Shown here: positions 1 through 7,481 of the stretch, one piece after another | Layout of the letters: each line of letters opens with the position of its first letter | Numbering within the stretch: the stretch's first letter is position 1 | Assembly (NCBI GenBank): GCA_001796525.1 | Contig: MGMT01000006.1 | Coordinates: 1 to 18,179 of the forward strand | From: Chloroflexi bacterium RBG_13_51_52 | GTDB taxonomy: Bacteria; Chloroflexota; Dehalococcoidia; Dehalococcoidales; RBG-16-60-22 | Direction of reading: 5' to 3' | Length of the DNA stretch: 18,179 nt | Position numbers and translations under genes: made by a program | Notes under the pieces: model-generated | Database searches by the model: none | Told to the model about the DNA's origin: nothing | Seen by the model: only the letters and a program-made list of their open reading frames with translations

Positions 1-39
1 ACCAGGATGGTGCTATAAGGTTGTAAGTATCCTGCGTTG

Positions 40-66
40 TTGACATAAGTCCCTATCTGCTAAACT
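40..66 (+). promoter_or_regulatory. possible promoter upstream of elp3
   Basis: A perfect TTGACA lies at 40-45. The best -10-like hexamer is TAAACT at 61-66, only 15 bases further, so the spacing is short. No other gene is visible in bases 1-89, and no Shine-Dalgarno sequence stands before the elp3 ATG. Confidence 0.3.
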
Positions 67-89
67 TAATACGGGTAGTAATTAATAGT

Positions 90-1484
90 ATGGCTAAAAT
101 AAGAAAATTTGCAAGAACCATATCCGGGGTGACTCCGCTGGCAGTAATGACCCGGCCTACGAGTTGCCCCGGCAAATGCCTTTATTGCCCCACTTATCAG
201 GATGCCCCCCAGAGCTACACTCCGGAATCGCCGGCGGTATTGCGTGCTAGGCGTTTTAACTACGATGCCCGGCAGCAGGTCGAAGCCAGACTGAACACTT
301 TTGCAGAAATGGGCCATCCCACGGATAAAATCGAGCTGATTATCATGGGGGGTACTTTCCTGGCGCAGCCGATAGAATACCAGTATCGCTTTGTCAAGGA
401 CTGTTATGACGGACTAAATGGTATAAAATCAGACGCGCTGGAAGAAGCCAAGTCCATCAACGAGACTGCCCGCAACCGCTGTACCGGACTCTGCATCGAG
501 ACCCGGCCGGACTGGTGCGGGCAGGCGGAAATCAAACGCATGCTGGAATTCGGCACTACACGGGTAGAATTAGGAGTACAGACCTTAGATGATGATATCT
601 ACCGCCTGGTCAGGCGGGGACACGGGGTCGAAGAAGTGGTCAAAGCCACCGCATTACTTCGCGAACACGGGTTCAAGGTATATTATCACTGGATGCCGGG
701 GCTGCCCAGCTCAACGCCGGAAAAAGACTTTGAAATGTCCGAACTGCTTTTTTCCGATGACAGGTTCAAGCCGGACGGGCTTAAATTATATCCGACCATG
801 GTAGTGCAGGGTACCGAACTGGAAAAGTGGTACCGGGATGGACGCTACCGGCCTTATGATGACGAAACTATGATAGACTTGATAACCGAGATAAAATCCA
901 TCGTGCCGAAGTATGTGCGTATTTCCCGGGTGCTGCGCGATATCCCATCGAAATTTATCGTCGGCGGGCTCAAGGACTCTCTCCGCGATATCGTTAAAGA
1001 GCGCATGCGACAGAAGGGGACCGAGTGTCGCTGTATACGCTGCCGCGAGTACGGCCACCGGTCTTTAGCCGGAGGGAAAATCGGCGAGCCAGACTTGGTC
1101 AGGATGGATTATAATGCTGCCGGGGGCAAAGAAATATTCCTCTCTTTCGAGGATGATAATGAGACGCTGTTCGGACTGCTGCGACTACGCATTCAAACGC
1201 AATCTGTTCCTGCGTTGGGGGGAGGAATAAATGGGAAGAGCCAGGCATTAATTAGGGAACTGCATGTCTTTGGTCCGGAAGTGCCGCTATCTGAAAAAAG
1301 CGTTAAAGCGGCGCAGCATAAGGGGTTAGGCAAGGCGCTACTGAATGAAGCGGAGCGGATAGCCAGAGAAGAGTTCGGTGCCGGCATGATGGTCATCTTA
1401 AGCGGGACCGGCGCTAAGGAATATTACCGCGCCGAGTTCGGTTATGTTTCGCAGGGTGAATACATGGTCAAAAACCTGGAATAG
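90..1484 (+). CDS. elp3: Elp3 family tRNA uridine(34) acetyltransferase (radical SAM plus GNAT-like KAT domain)
   Basis: The protein has 464 residues. The radical SAM cluster motif CX3CX2C is at C26, C30 and C33, followed by the Elp3 signature around residues 34-50. A cysteine group near C313, C315 and C318 fits the zinc site linking the two domains. The C-terminal acetyltransferase domain shows the acetyl-CoA loop QHKGLGKALL (409-418) and the active-site tyrosine region around Y445-Y446. Known members start the cm5U34 modification of the tRNA wobble base using acetyl-CoA and S-adenosylmethionine. Eukaryotic Elp3 works inside Elongator, but bacterial and archaeal forms act without Elp1/Elp2. 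The length and lack of an N-terminal extension resemble the Dehalococcoides mccartyi protein. The ATG at 90 is chosen because homology begins at once, although no Shine-Dalgarno is seen. The gene converges on the zincin gene with 16 bases between. Confidence 0.93.
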   Translation: MAKIRKFARTISGVTPLAVMTRPTSCPGKCLYCPTYQDAPQSYTPESPAVLRARRFNYDARQQVEARLNTFAEMGHPTDKIELIIMGGTFLAQPIEYQYRFVKDCYDGLNGIKSDALEEAKSINETARNRCTGLCIETRPDWCGQAEIKRMLEFGTTRVELGVQTLDDDIYRLVRRGHGVEEVVKATALLREHGFKVYYHWMPGLPSSTPEKDFEMSELLFSDDRFKPDGLKLYPTMVVQGTELEKWYRDGRYRPYDDETMIDLITEIKSIVPKYVRISRVLRDIPSKFIVGGLKDSLRDIVKERMRQKGTECRCIRCREYGHRSLAGGKIGEPDLVRMDYNAAGGKEIFLSFEDDNETLFGLLRLRIQTQSVPALGGGINGKSQALIRELHVFGPEVPLSEKSVKAAQHKGLGKALLNEAERIAREEFGAGMMVILSGTGAKEYYRAEFGYVSQGEYMVKNLE

Positions 1485-1500
1485 AAAGAATAAAAGGTTC

Positions 1501-1869
1501 TCAATACCTCCCCAGTTCTTCAAGTCTGTCGTCGTCAATACCAAAGTGATGAGCTATTTCATGGAGGACGACCTGTCGTATTCTGGATGTTACTTGAGCG
1601 TCGTTTCTACAGGCTGCTTCAATAGGTTTTTGAAAAATCGTTATCTTGTCCGGCATCACAAAGCCGTATCCGTGACTTCGCAGAGTCAGGGGGACTCCTT
1701 CATAAAGCCCGAGCAATGTCTCATTCCTTCCTGATCCCGAATGGTGTAGCTGGTCACGCGTCGGATAATCTGCGACGATGACATCGATGTTTTCCAGCCT
1801 TTCGCGGAACTCTTCGGGTAGACTTTCAATGGCTTTAGCGACCAGTTGCTCGAATTGCTGTGTTTCCAT
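1501..1869 (-). CDS. small zincin-like metallopeptidase family protein (Zincin_1 / PF06262 type)
   Basis: The protein has 122 residues and ends with the minimal zincin motif HEIAHHFGIDD: H103, E104 and H107 are the zinc ligands and catalytic Glu, G110 is the Met-turn-like glycine position, and D113 is the likely third ligand. This HExxHxxGxxD arrangement at the C-terminus is typical of the PF06262 family, whose substrates are mostly unknown. No signal peptide or membrane segment is seen, so it is probably cytoplasmic. It lies 7 bases downstream of the MBL-fold gene on the same strand, and its purine-rich ribosome site falls in the end of that gene, so the two are probably co-transcribed and coupled. 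Family assignment is good; biological role is unknown. Confidence 0.82.
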   Translation of the reverse strand: METQQFEQLVAKAIESLPEEFRERLENIDVIVADYPTRDQLHHSGSGRNETLLGLYEGVPLTLRSHGYGFVMPDKITIFQKPIEAACRNDAQVTSRIRQVVLHEIAHHFGIDDDRLEELGRY

Positions 1870-1876
1870 GATAATG

Positions 1877-2668
1877 CTACTCTTCTTCCAGTTGTGACAA
1901 ATCGAATTTCATACCGTCCCGCGCCGCGATTACCTTTACTCCCGTTTGCCGTGACAGTTCTTCGGCTATTTTCCAGGGCTTTGCCTGCCAGACGTGAAGT
2001 CCGAAATGACTTAATATAGCTACTTTAGGCTTAATCTCCGCAATAATTCTCGCGGCATCCGGTATGGCAAGGTGTTCGACAGGCGGACGCGGTTCGGTAA
2101 ATACCGTGTTGATTATCAGCAGTTCGCTATCGGCGTAGCTTTTATTCAGTCCTGCGAAATAACGCGTATCGGTAATATAGGAGAAACAATGTCCCTGGGA
2201 ACGAAATAATATGCCGTAGGTCTCTACCGGGTGTACGTGCCTGACCGGCGTGGAAAAAGTGATATTGTCCAGAGTGTATGACTTGCCTTCTTCTAAGATA
2301 ATGACGCCTTCGATAAATTTTTTAAGGTAAGTGTAGATGACCGGCTCATTATCCAGGGCATCGGCAGGGGCGTACAGCCAACCGTGACGGTTAAAACCGC
2401 CGTTAGTCATAGCTTCGACCATTACATTGACATCCGCTGAGTGGTCGAGGTGGCGGTGGGAAAGGATAATAGCATTTAGCTTTTCAGCGCTCAATTTCCT
2501 TTTAGTGCTTTGAACTATACTTCCCGGCCCGGGGTCTAGGAGTATCTGGGTGCCGTTGAGGTTCAGCCAGATTCCGCCCGATGCGGCTAGTTGCCGGCTG
2601 ACCATGAACCTGGCGCCGGCTGTCCCGAGGAAAGTAATCGTATCTGTTGCGGGTTGTGTATTTATCAT
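1877..2668 (-). CDS. MBL-fold metallo-hydrolase
   Basis: The protein has 263 residues with a metallo-beta-lactamase fold. The metal-binding motif HRHLDH is at 71-76, preceded by the LLDPGPGS strand-turn (43-50) usual in this superfamily. A later SHFGLH segment near the C-terminal third probably supplies another histidine ligand. The sequence resembles RNase Z-like or lactamase_B_2 hydrolases, but nothing seen fixes the substrate (nucleic acid, phosphodiester or thioester). It is the first gene of a two-gene minus-strand unit with the zincin. No Shine-Dalgarno precedes the ATG; instead TATAAT ends five bases before it, so the message may be leaderless. An alternative would be a later internal start, but the conserved ITFLGTAGA strand near residue 11 argues against truncation. 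Confidence 0.85.
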   Translation of the reverse strand: MINTQPATDTITFLGTAGARFMVSRQLAASGGIWLNLNGTQILLDPGPGSIVQSTKRKLSAEKLNAIILSHRHLDHSADVNVMVEAMTNGGFNRHGWLYAPADALDNEPVIYTYLKKFIEGVIILEEGKSYTLDNITFSTPVRHVHPVETYGILFRSQGHCFSYITDTRYFAGLNKSYADSELLIINTVFTEPRPPVEHLAIPDAARIIAEIKPKVAILSHFGLHVWQAKPWKIAEELSRQTGVKVIAARDGMKFDLSQLEEE

Positions 2669-2673
2669 ACGCT

Positions 2674-2679
2674 ATTATA
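2674..2679 (-). promoter_or_regulatory. -10 box directly before the MBL-fold gene (possible leaderless start)
   Basis: Read on the minus strand, a perfect TATAAT is followed by five bases and then the ATG at 2668. Transcription would be expected to begin at or very near the A of the start codon. The -35 region is weak (CTTATT at 17 bases). Confidence 0.4.
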
Positions 2680-2747
2680 ACTGTTTTCAATATAATAATA
2701 AGAGAAAAGATCTGTTTTTACAATCGATCCGGAGGCAGCTCGGTCTT

Positions 2748-2777
2748 TTGACAATCGTCTTTCCCCGTATATATACT
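2748..2777 (+). promoter_or_regulatory. promoter of the PAS-STAS/CoA-transferase operon
   Basis: TTGACA (2748-2753) and TATACT (2772-2777) are separated by 18 bases, close to the sigma-70 consensus. The expected transcript start near 2784 leaves a leader of about 90 bases before the ATG at 2875. No riboswitch or terminator structure was recognised in that leader. Confidence 0.65.
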
Positions 2778-2874
2778 AGATATTGGGATGTATATCGTGT
2801 GCTGTATCGAGGTGATATAGCATATGATACGCGTGTGTAAAAATGTATTTTGACGTAATTGGGAGGTAGAGTAA

Positions 2875-3693
2875 ATGGAAAAACATATTACAACCCACCA
2901 CGGTGGACATCTTGAAGCCTTACTCAATGGTTGCCCCGATGCCATTCTGGCTATCAATGCCGAGGGGATTATCAAATTCGCTAATAAAGAAGCCTGTAAA
3001 CTTACCGAACGTGACATGAATGAGCTTATCGGCGAGAATATTGTCGATGTATACGAAAGCGTTGAGGCGGCGCGGGATGCCAACCGGAAGATTTACGAAG
3101 CCGGCGGGACAATCCATGACCTGGAAACGGTAACGAAAACAAAGTCCGGGAAACTTATCCCGGTTCGTGTTTCCGCCTCTCATCTTTATGATAGCAGCGG
3201 TAAATATATTGGCGGTGTAGGCTATTTTGCGCAATATCGCCCGTGGGGCGGCGCCGAAGCGCAGGTTAAAGCTCGCGTCGACCAACTGGAAACCAAGCTC
3301 GAATGCTGGAAGAACTCTGCCACGCCGGTTTTCGAGCTTTATCCCGGCCTTTCTTTAACGTTATTAGCGGGAGAACTGGATGCCGACCGCTTCATCGATA
3401 TTTCATCAGTGCTGTTGGACCACGTAGAGAAAAAGAAAACACGGGTGGTTATTATTGATGTTTCCACCGCTATTATTGACGATGAAGAAGTACCCGGACA
3501 GCTTGCTAAATCAATACGGACTATCCGTCTGCTTGGCGCAGAATGTATTCTTTCGGGGGTGCAAGCCAAGCTTGCCCGGGCGATTGAGCCTTTGCTGACC
3601 GATCTGGGTTCGCTAAAAGCATGTAACAGCGTAGATATCGCCCTTCAAGAGGCGGTGAAAGTAATCGGTTACGAAATCCGCAAGAAGGACTAG
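2875..3693 (+). CDS. PAS domain plus STAS domain regulatory protein (RsbR-like)
   Basis: The protein has 272 residues. Residues about 12-122 form a PAS domain (ILAINAEGIIKFANKEACKL, then the IGENIVDVY loop and a GKLIPVRVSAS strand). A short coiled linker (about 127-147) leads to a STAS domain (about 150-268) with the RLLGAECILSGV segment typical of RsbR and stressosome-type proteins. Such proteins sense small signals through the PAS domain and pass them on through STAS interactions. No kinase partner such as RsbT is visible nearby. At the usual Ser/Thr phosphorylation position the sequence reads IIDDEEV, so a Glu (E204) appears to replace the phosphoacceptor. A strong Shine-Dalgarno GGGAGG stands at 2861-2866. 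The CoA-transferase subunit A gene begins 17 bases after the stop, so an operon is likely. Confidence 0.85.
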   Translation: MEKHITTHHGGHLEALLNGCPDAILAINAEGIIKFANKEACKLTERDMNELIGENIVDVYESVEAARDANRKIYEAGGTIHDLETVTKTKSGKLIPVRVSASHLYDSSGKYIGGVGYFAQYRPWGGAEAQVKARVDQLETKLECWKNSATPVFELYPGLSLTLLAGELDADRFIDISSVLLDHVEKKKTRVVIIDVSTAIIDDEEVPGQLAKSIRTIRLLGAECILSGVQAKLARAIEPLLTDLGSLKACNSVDIALQEAVKVIGYEIRKKD

Positions 3694-3710
3694 AATTTGG
3701 AGGACCAGTA

Positions 3711-4412
3711 TTGGACAAAGTATACCCTGATGTTGATTCAGTTATCGCGGATATCCCTGACGGAGCTTCTATCGCTATCGCAGGATTCTTCACGGCTGGA
3801 ACACCTATTCCCCTGATACAGGGACTGGCCAGGCAGGGTGCAAAAGATCTGACTTTAATTTGTATGCAGATGGGACCGGGAAATGAGGATATCGCTCAAC
3901 TTTTCATGAACGGGCAGGTCAAAAAAGCGATCTGCAACTATCCCTTCTACCGTTCGGCCAGCCGTGGCGCAAATTCCCCGGTAGAAAAGGCTGTCCGCAA
4001 CGGTGAAGTTGAGATGGAAGTCTACCCGATGGGCACCTTTACGGAAAAATTAAGAGCGGCGGGTGCCGGAATTGCGGCATTCTATACCCCTACGGGCGTG
4101 GGCACGGTTGTTGAAGGGGGAAAAGAGAAGAGGAAATTCGGCAACCGTGAATACCTGCTGGAGACGGCTCTCAAACCGGACTATTCCTTTGTATATGCCC
4201 AAAAGGGCGACCGCATGGGCAATCTAACCTGTCATAAAACTGCCAGGAATTATAATCCCGAGATGGCGGCAGCTGGTAAAATTACTATCGCGGCGGTGGA
4301 GAATCTGGTGGAGATTGGTGAGATTGACGGCGATACGGTACATATCCCGGGTATCTATGTCCAGAGGGTGGTAAAAGTGGACAGGCCCAACTACTTCCCG
4401 ACAATTGACTGA
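3711..4412 (+). CDS. family I CoA-transferase, subunit A (3-oxoacid CoA-transferase type)
   Basis: The 233-residue product has the alpha-subunit glycine loop GFFTAGTPIPLI (25-36), corresponding to the oxoanion and CoA-binding loop of SCOT-type enzymes, and the family's C-terminal features (VYAQKGDRMGNL, then the IPGIYVQRVV end). Together with subunit B it would move CoA between a 3-oxoacid or short-chain acyl-CoA and a carboxylate donor such as succinate or acetate. The substrate cannot be told from sequence alone. The start is a TTG at 3711, favoured by GGAGG at 3699-3703 seven bases ahead; no ATG or GTG fits. It is the second gene of the operon and is followed after 16 bases by subunit B. 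Confidence 0.9.
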   Translation: MDKVYPDVDSVIADIPDGASIAIAGFFTAGTPIPLIQGLARQGAKDLTLICMQMGPGNEDIAQLFMNGQVKKAICNYPFYRSASRGANSPVEKAVRNGEVEMEVYPMGTFTEKLRAAGAGIAAFYTPTGVGTVVEGGKEKRKFGNREYLLETALKPDYSFVYAQKGDRMGNLTCHKTARNYNPEMAAAGKITIAAVENLVEIGEIDGDTVHIPGIYVQRVVKVDRPNYFPTID

Positions 4413-4428
4413 TATAGAGGAGAATGAG

Positions 4429-5118
4429 ATGGTAGACACTGTTAAGAAATTCAAAGGGCTCTCCCGTGAGTTGATAGCCCTCCGGATAGCAAATGAACTC
4501 GAAGACGGCTCCTACGTAAATCTGGGCATAGGCATCCCGACCCTGGTTTCAGACTGGATTGAGGGTAGAGATATTGTCCTGCAGGCGGAGCTTGGTATGC
4601 TTAATACGGGTCCTTTAGCCTCCAGGGAAGATGTGGAACAAGATCTTATCAACGCCAGTTGTCAGCCTGTCACCGAACTGCCGGGTTCCAGTTATTTTTC
4701 TGAAAACGAGTCTTTTGCCATGATACGGGGCGGGTATATGGATGTGGCGGTTCTCGGCGCTTTACAGGTATCGGAAAAGGGCGATTTAGCGGGATGGTCC
4801 AACCCGGAAAGGGGTTTGCCCGAGGAAATTGGTAATATCGGCGGCTCCATGGACTTAGCTGTCGGGGCGAGGAAAGTGATCATAGCCATGATGCATACCA
4901 CCAACGATGGCGATTATAAAATTCGCAAGGAGTGTACTTATCCTCTTACCGCACAGGGAGTGGTCGACCTAATTGTTACCGACCTGGCGGTAATAGAGGT
5001 CACGAAAAAGGGACTCTTATTACGGGAAGTCGCGCCCGGTGTTTCCGCCGAGGACGTTCAGTCCGTAACCGAGCCGGAATTAATCGTCAGCCGAGACTTA
5101 CAGGAAATACAGTTATAA
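4429..5118 (+). CDS. family I CoA-transferase, subunit B (3-oxoacid CoA-transferase type)
   Basis: The product has 229 residues from the ATG at 4429. It shows the N-terminal NLGIGIPTLV motif (31-40) and the catalytic glutamate E54 in QAELGMLNTGP, the site of the covalent glutamyl-CoA intermediate in family I enzymes. In well-studied members the catalytic motif is usually ENG; here it is ELG. The C-terminal half is complete and family-typical (SMDLAVGARKVIIAMMHT). The frame is open back to a TTG at 4405, overlapping subunit A, but AGAGGAG at 4416-4422 points to the ATG at 4429. It acts as a heteromer with subunit A in the cytoplasm and is the last gene before a clear terminator. Confidence 0.92.
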   Translation: MVDTVKKFKGLSRELIALRIANELEDGSYVNLGIGIPTLVSDWIEGRDIVLQAELGMLNTGPLASREDVEQDLINASCQPVTELPGSSYFSENESFAMIRGGYMDVAVLGALQVSEKGDLAGWSNPERGLPEEIGNIGGSMDLAVGARKVIIAMMHTTNDGDYKIRKECTYPLTAQGVVDLIVTDLAVIEVTKKGLLLREVAPGVSAEDVQSVTEPELIVSRDLQEIQL

Positions 5119-5145
5119 GAGAAAACGGTATATTTTAAAGCTTTT

Positions 5146-5177
5146 AAGGGAAGCGTGAAAGCTTCCCTTTTTTATTT
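5146..5177 (+). terminator. intrinsic terminator after the CoA-transferase operon
   Basis: A perfect 9-base-pair stem (5146-5154 with 5161-5169) closes a six-base loop and runs into a stretch of T. Confidence 0.88.
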
Positions 5178-5213
5178 GGTTTAAGTAAGATAGTGGGAAT
5201 AGGAGGGGGGTAA

Positions 5214-5663
5214 GTGGAAGAGATATTAATAGCGCCTTGCGGGATGAACTGCGGTCTGTGCGGCAATCATCTGGCGATGAAATATGACCTCAGGAAAACC
5301 GGGATTATGAAGGCCTATTGCAGCGGGTGCCGTCCGCGGGGAAAGAATTGCACTTTCATGAAAAAGAACTGTGAACTGCTTGGAGAAGGCAAAGTGCAGT
5401 ATTGTTTTGAATGTAATGAGTTCCCATGCCGCAGATTAAAGCACTTGGATAAGCGCTACCGGACGAACTACCACATGAGCATGATAGAAAATCTCGACTT
5501 TATTAAAAAGCAGGGGATAAGGAAATTTTTAAAGAAGGAAGAAGAGAAGTGGAAGTGCCCGGAATGTGGTGGGGTAATCTGCTGCCATAATGGAATCTGT
5601 TTTAGTTGCGGGATAGAGAAACTTAAAACCAAAAAGAAAAAGTATCGCTGGACTGATGACTAG
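5214..5663 (+). CDS. cysteine-rich DUF3795 family protein
   Basis: The 149-residue product carries 16 cysteines. The N-terminal part (C9, C13, C16, C36, C39, C46, C53, C64, C67, C72) follows the DUF3795 pattern, ending in the ECNEFPC signature. The C-terminal part (C115, C118, C123, C124, C129, C132) looks like an additional zinc-ribbon-like knot followed by a lysine-rich tail. The function of DUF3795 is unknown; binding of zinc or an iron-sulfur cluster is plausible from the spacing but unproven. No signal peptide or membrane segment. The start is a GTG at 5214, chosen because AGGAGG lies at 5201-5206 just ahead. It follows the CoA-transferase terminator and is probably transcribed on its own; no clear promoter was found in the short gap. 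Confidence 0.8.
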   Translation: MEEILIAPCGMNCGLCGNHLAMKYDLRKTGIMKAYCSGCRPRGKNCTFMKKNCELLGEGKVQYCFECNEFPCRRLKHLDKRYRTNYHMSMIENLDFIKKQGIRKFLKKEEEKWKCPECGGVICCHNGICFSCGIEKLKTKKKKYRWTDD

Positions 5664-5685
5664 AGACCCATAAGTCTGTTATAAT
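5656..5685 (+). promoter_or_regulatory. extended -10 promoter of asd
   Basis: TGTTATAAT at 5677-5685 is an extended -10 element. A weak -35, ATGACT, lies 18 bases upstream at 5656-5661 and overlaps the end of the DUF3795 gene. The expected start of transcription is near 5692. Confidence 0.6.
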
Positions 5686-5725
5686 TCTGAATATATAGTT
5701 GCGTTGTTTAAACGAGGCGAAATAA

Positions 5726-6814
5726 ATGAACAAGAGAATCAAGGTGGGTGTTCTCGGGGCGACGGGTATGGTGGGGCAGAAATATCTAAAGCTGCTTCAC
5801 AGCCATCCGTGGTTTGATGTGGTATATCTGGCCGCCTCGCCGAACTCCGCCGGTAAAAAATATGCCGACGCCGTTGCGGGACGCTGGCACATGAGCGAGG
5901 ATATTCCTCAAGCCTATCGTAATATAGTTGTTGAGGATGCCGGTAATGTGTCTAAAGCCGCCGGTAAATGCAGCTTGATTTTCTCGGCGGTGGAGATGGA
6001 TAAGAAAGCTATCCTCGCGCTGGAAGAAGAATATGCCGGCAGTGGATTTGCCGTTGTCTCCAATAACTCGGCGCATCGCAGCACTGAAGATGTGCCGGTG
6101 ATGGTGCCGGAAATAAATCATAGCCATCTGGATATTATCCCGCAGCAGCGTAAGCAACGCGGCTGGAAAGATGGATTACTCGTCGTCAAGCCGAATTGCA
6201 GCATCCAGAGTTATATGCTGCCTATCTACGCTTTGATAAAAGCCGGCTATCCGATTGATAAGATGATCGTGTCCACGCTGCAGGCGGTATCCGGTGCCGG
6301 CTATCCCGGCCCGGCTTCTATCGACCTGATTGATAATGTTATGCCCACACTTGCCGGCGAGGAAGATAAATCGGAAATTGAACCGGCAAAAATCCTGGGC
6401 AGGGTAGCAGGCGGAAAAATCGTGTCCGATGCCAGCATAAAAATTTCGGCACACTGCAACCGTGTTGCGGTTTCTGATGGGCATACAGCCTGTGTAAGTT
6501 TAAAGTTCGCCGGCAAGAAACCCGGCTTGGAAGAAATCATCAAAATATGGCGTAATTTTTCATCACTGCCGCAGGAGCTTAAGCTGCCCACTGCCCCCAA
6601 ACCGCCGATAATTTATCGTGATGAGACGGACCGCCCGCAACCTAGCAAAGACCGGGACGCTGGCAATGGTATGGCGGTAACGGTAGGCAGATTAAGACCG
6701 TGCAACGTCTTTGATATACGTTTCGTCGGATTACACCATAATACCGTCAGGGGTGCTGCCGGGGGTTCCATATTGACTGCAGAATTACTGGTAGCTAAAG
6801 GGCTGGTGAAATAG
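5726..6814 (+). CDS. asd: aspartate-semialdehyde dehydrogenase (archaeal/fungal-type)
   Basis: The 362-residue enzyme reduces L-aspartyl-4-phosphate to aspartate-semialdehyde with NADPH, at the branch point for lysine/diaminopimelate, threonine and methionine. Visible features are the Rossmann motif GATGMVGQ (11-18), the catalytic cysteine C158 in KPNCSIQS, the GAGYPG segment (190-195) and the active-site histidine H253 in VSDGHTACV. The NCSIQS and AGYPG signatures and the length place it in the branch shared by archaea and fungi rather than the E. coli type. GAGG at 5714-5717 serves the ATG at 5726. It has its own promoter and terminator, so it is probably monocistronic; no other lysine or threonine genes are adjacent. 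Confidence 0.93.
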   Translation: MNKRIKVGVLGATGMVGQKYLKLLHSHPWFDVVYLAASPNSAGKKYADAVAGRWHMSEDIPQAYRNIVVEDAGNVSKAAGKCSLIFSAVEMDKKAILALEEEYAGSGFAVVSNNSAHRSTEDVPVMVPEINHSHLDIIPQQRKQRGWKDGLLVVKPNCSIQSYMLPIYALIKAGYPIDKMIVSTLQAVSGAGYPGPASIDLIDNVMPTLAGEEDKSEIEPAKILGRVAGGKIVSDASIKISAHCNRVAVSDGHTACVSLKFAGKKPGLEEIIKIWRNFSSLPQELKLPTAPKPPIIYRDETDRPQPSKDRDAGNGMAVTVGRLRPCNVFDIRFVGLHHNTVRGAAGGSILTAELLVAKGLVK

Positions 6815-6849
6815 AAAAGGGGCTTGTGAAAATGAAGCCCCTTTTTGTT
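6815..6849 (+). terminator. bidirectional intrinsic terminator between asd and the acetyltransferase
   Basis: A perfect 11-base-pair stem (6815-6825 with 6835-6845) has A-runs on the left and T-runs on the right, so it can end transcription of asd and also of the minus-strand tRNA-Asn/GNAT unit. Confidence 0.85.
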
Positions 6850-6853
6850 TGGC

Positions 6854-6897
6854 TATTGGCTCCCCGACAAGGATTCGTACCTTGAACCTATCGGTTA
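6854..6897 (-). pseudogene. displaced 3' half of tRNA-Asn (att-like remnant)
   Basis: These 44 bases match 7479-7522, the 3' half of the intact tRNA-Asn, with two mismatches (6878 and 6891). The match runs from the anticodon loop through the T arm, acceptor strand and CCA to three bases beyond. One mismatch changes the conserved T-loop TTC, so the copy has no 5' half and is not functional. It supplies the stop codon of the acetyltransferase gene. Confidence 0.85.
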
Positions 6898-7455
6898 CGT
6901 GTTGCCAGATTCAGCATATGTAGTACCGTTCCATGTATCTCTAGTCAATTCGTAAGACGCCCCGATAAACTCGATAGGCTTTCCTTCGTTGTCTTTTCTA
7001 AGTGAAGTTACGCTTTCTCCCGTTTTCCGGAAACCCAGTTTGGTTAATAATTTACAGGAAGGTGTGTTTGAAACAGCCGTCCCGGTGACAAATTTTTCGG
7101 CGTTGAAGTTGCTGAACACGTAATTGACGACGGCAATACAAGCTTCTGTGGCATATCCTTTATCTTGATAATCAGAATGCAAACAATACCCCAGGTTATA
7201 TTCGGATTGTTTTTCACTATTTATTGCTATATAGCCGATTATTTTCTTTTTAACTTTTTCATATACTGCCAGGAAGCTATTACCTTGCGAAAACCAGTTT
7301 GTTATTTCTTTTACTTCTCGTTCACCGGTAGGGAAGGGGTAGTCGGAAAAAGAATATTCAGACGCTTCTTTATCTACAAAAATTTCCTGGAGTTCACACC
7401 AATCATCTGGAGAGAAGTTCCTGATTATCATCCTTTTGGTAGAGATATTAATCAT
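6895..7455 (-). CDS. GNAT family N-acetyltransferase (RimJ/RimL-like)
   Basis: The 186-residue protein starts TKRMIIRNFSPDDW, the usual beginning of RimJ/RimL-type acetyltransferases (Acetyltransf_3). It contains the acetyl-CoA pyrophosphate loop region HSDYQDKGYATEAC and the late NTPSCKLLTKLGFRKTGE motif. Such enzymes acetylate protein N-termini, antibiotics or small amines; the target cannot be told here. Its coding sequence is more AT-rich than asd or the rhomboid gene. It starts about 25 bases after the CCA end of tRNA-Asn on the same strand, has no clear Shine-Dalgarno, and its TAA stop falls inside the displaced tRNA fragment (positions matching anticodon-loop bases 36-38). The start is uncertain: the second Met at residue 9 is also possible. 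Expression may come by read-through from the tRNA promoter. Confidence 0.85.
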   Translation of the reverse strand: MINISTKRMIIRNFSPDDWCELQEIFVDKEASEYSFSDYPFPTGEREVKEITNWFSQGNSFLAVYEKVKKKIIGYIAINSEKQSEYNLGYCLHSDYQDKGYATEACIAVVNYVFSNFNAEKFVTGTAVSNTPSCKLLTKLGFRKTGESVTSLRKDNEGKPIEFIGASYELTRDTWNGTTYAESGNT

Positions 7456-7481
7456 ATTATAAATATGAGGCCAAAAATTAT

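Noticed and set aside
1444..1734. 96-residue plus-strand frame after elp3
   Set aside because: It overlaps the end of elp3 and lies antisense to the zincin gene, with no ribosome site or recognisable motif.
4405..4428. TTG at 4405 as the start of CoA-transferase subunit B
   Set aside because: The ATG at 4429 has a well-placed AGAGGAG, and the family's homology begins after it.
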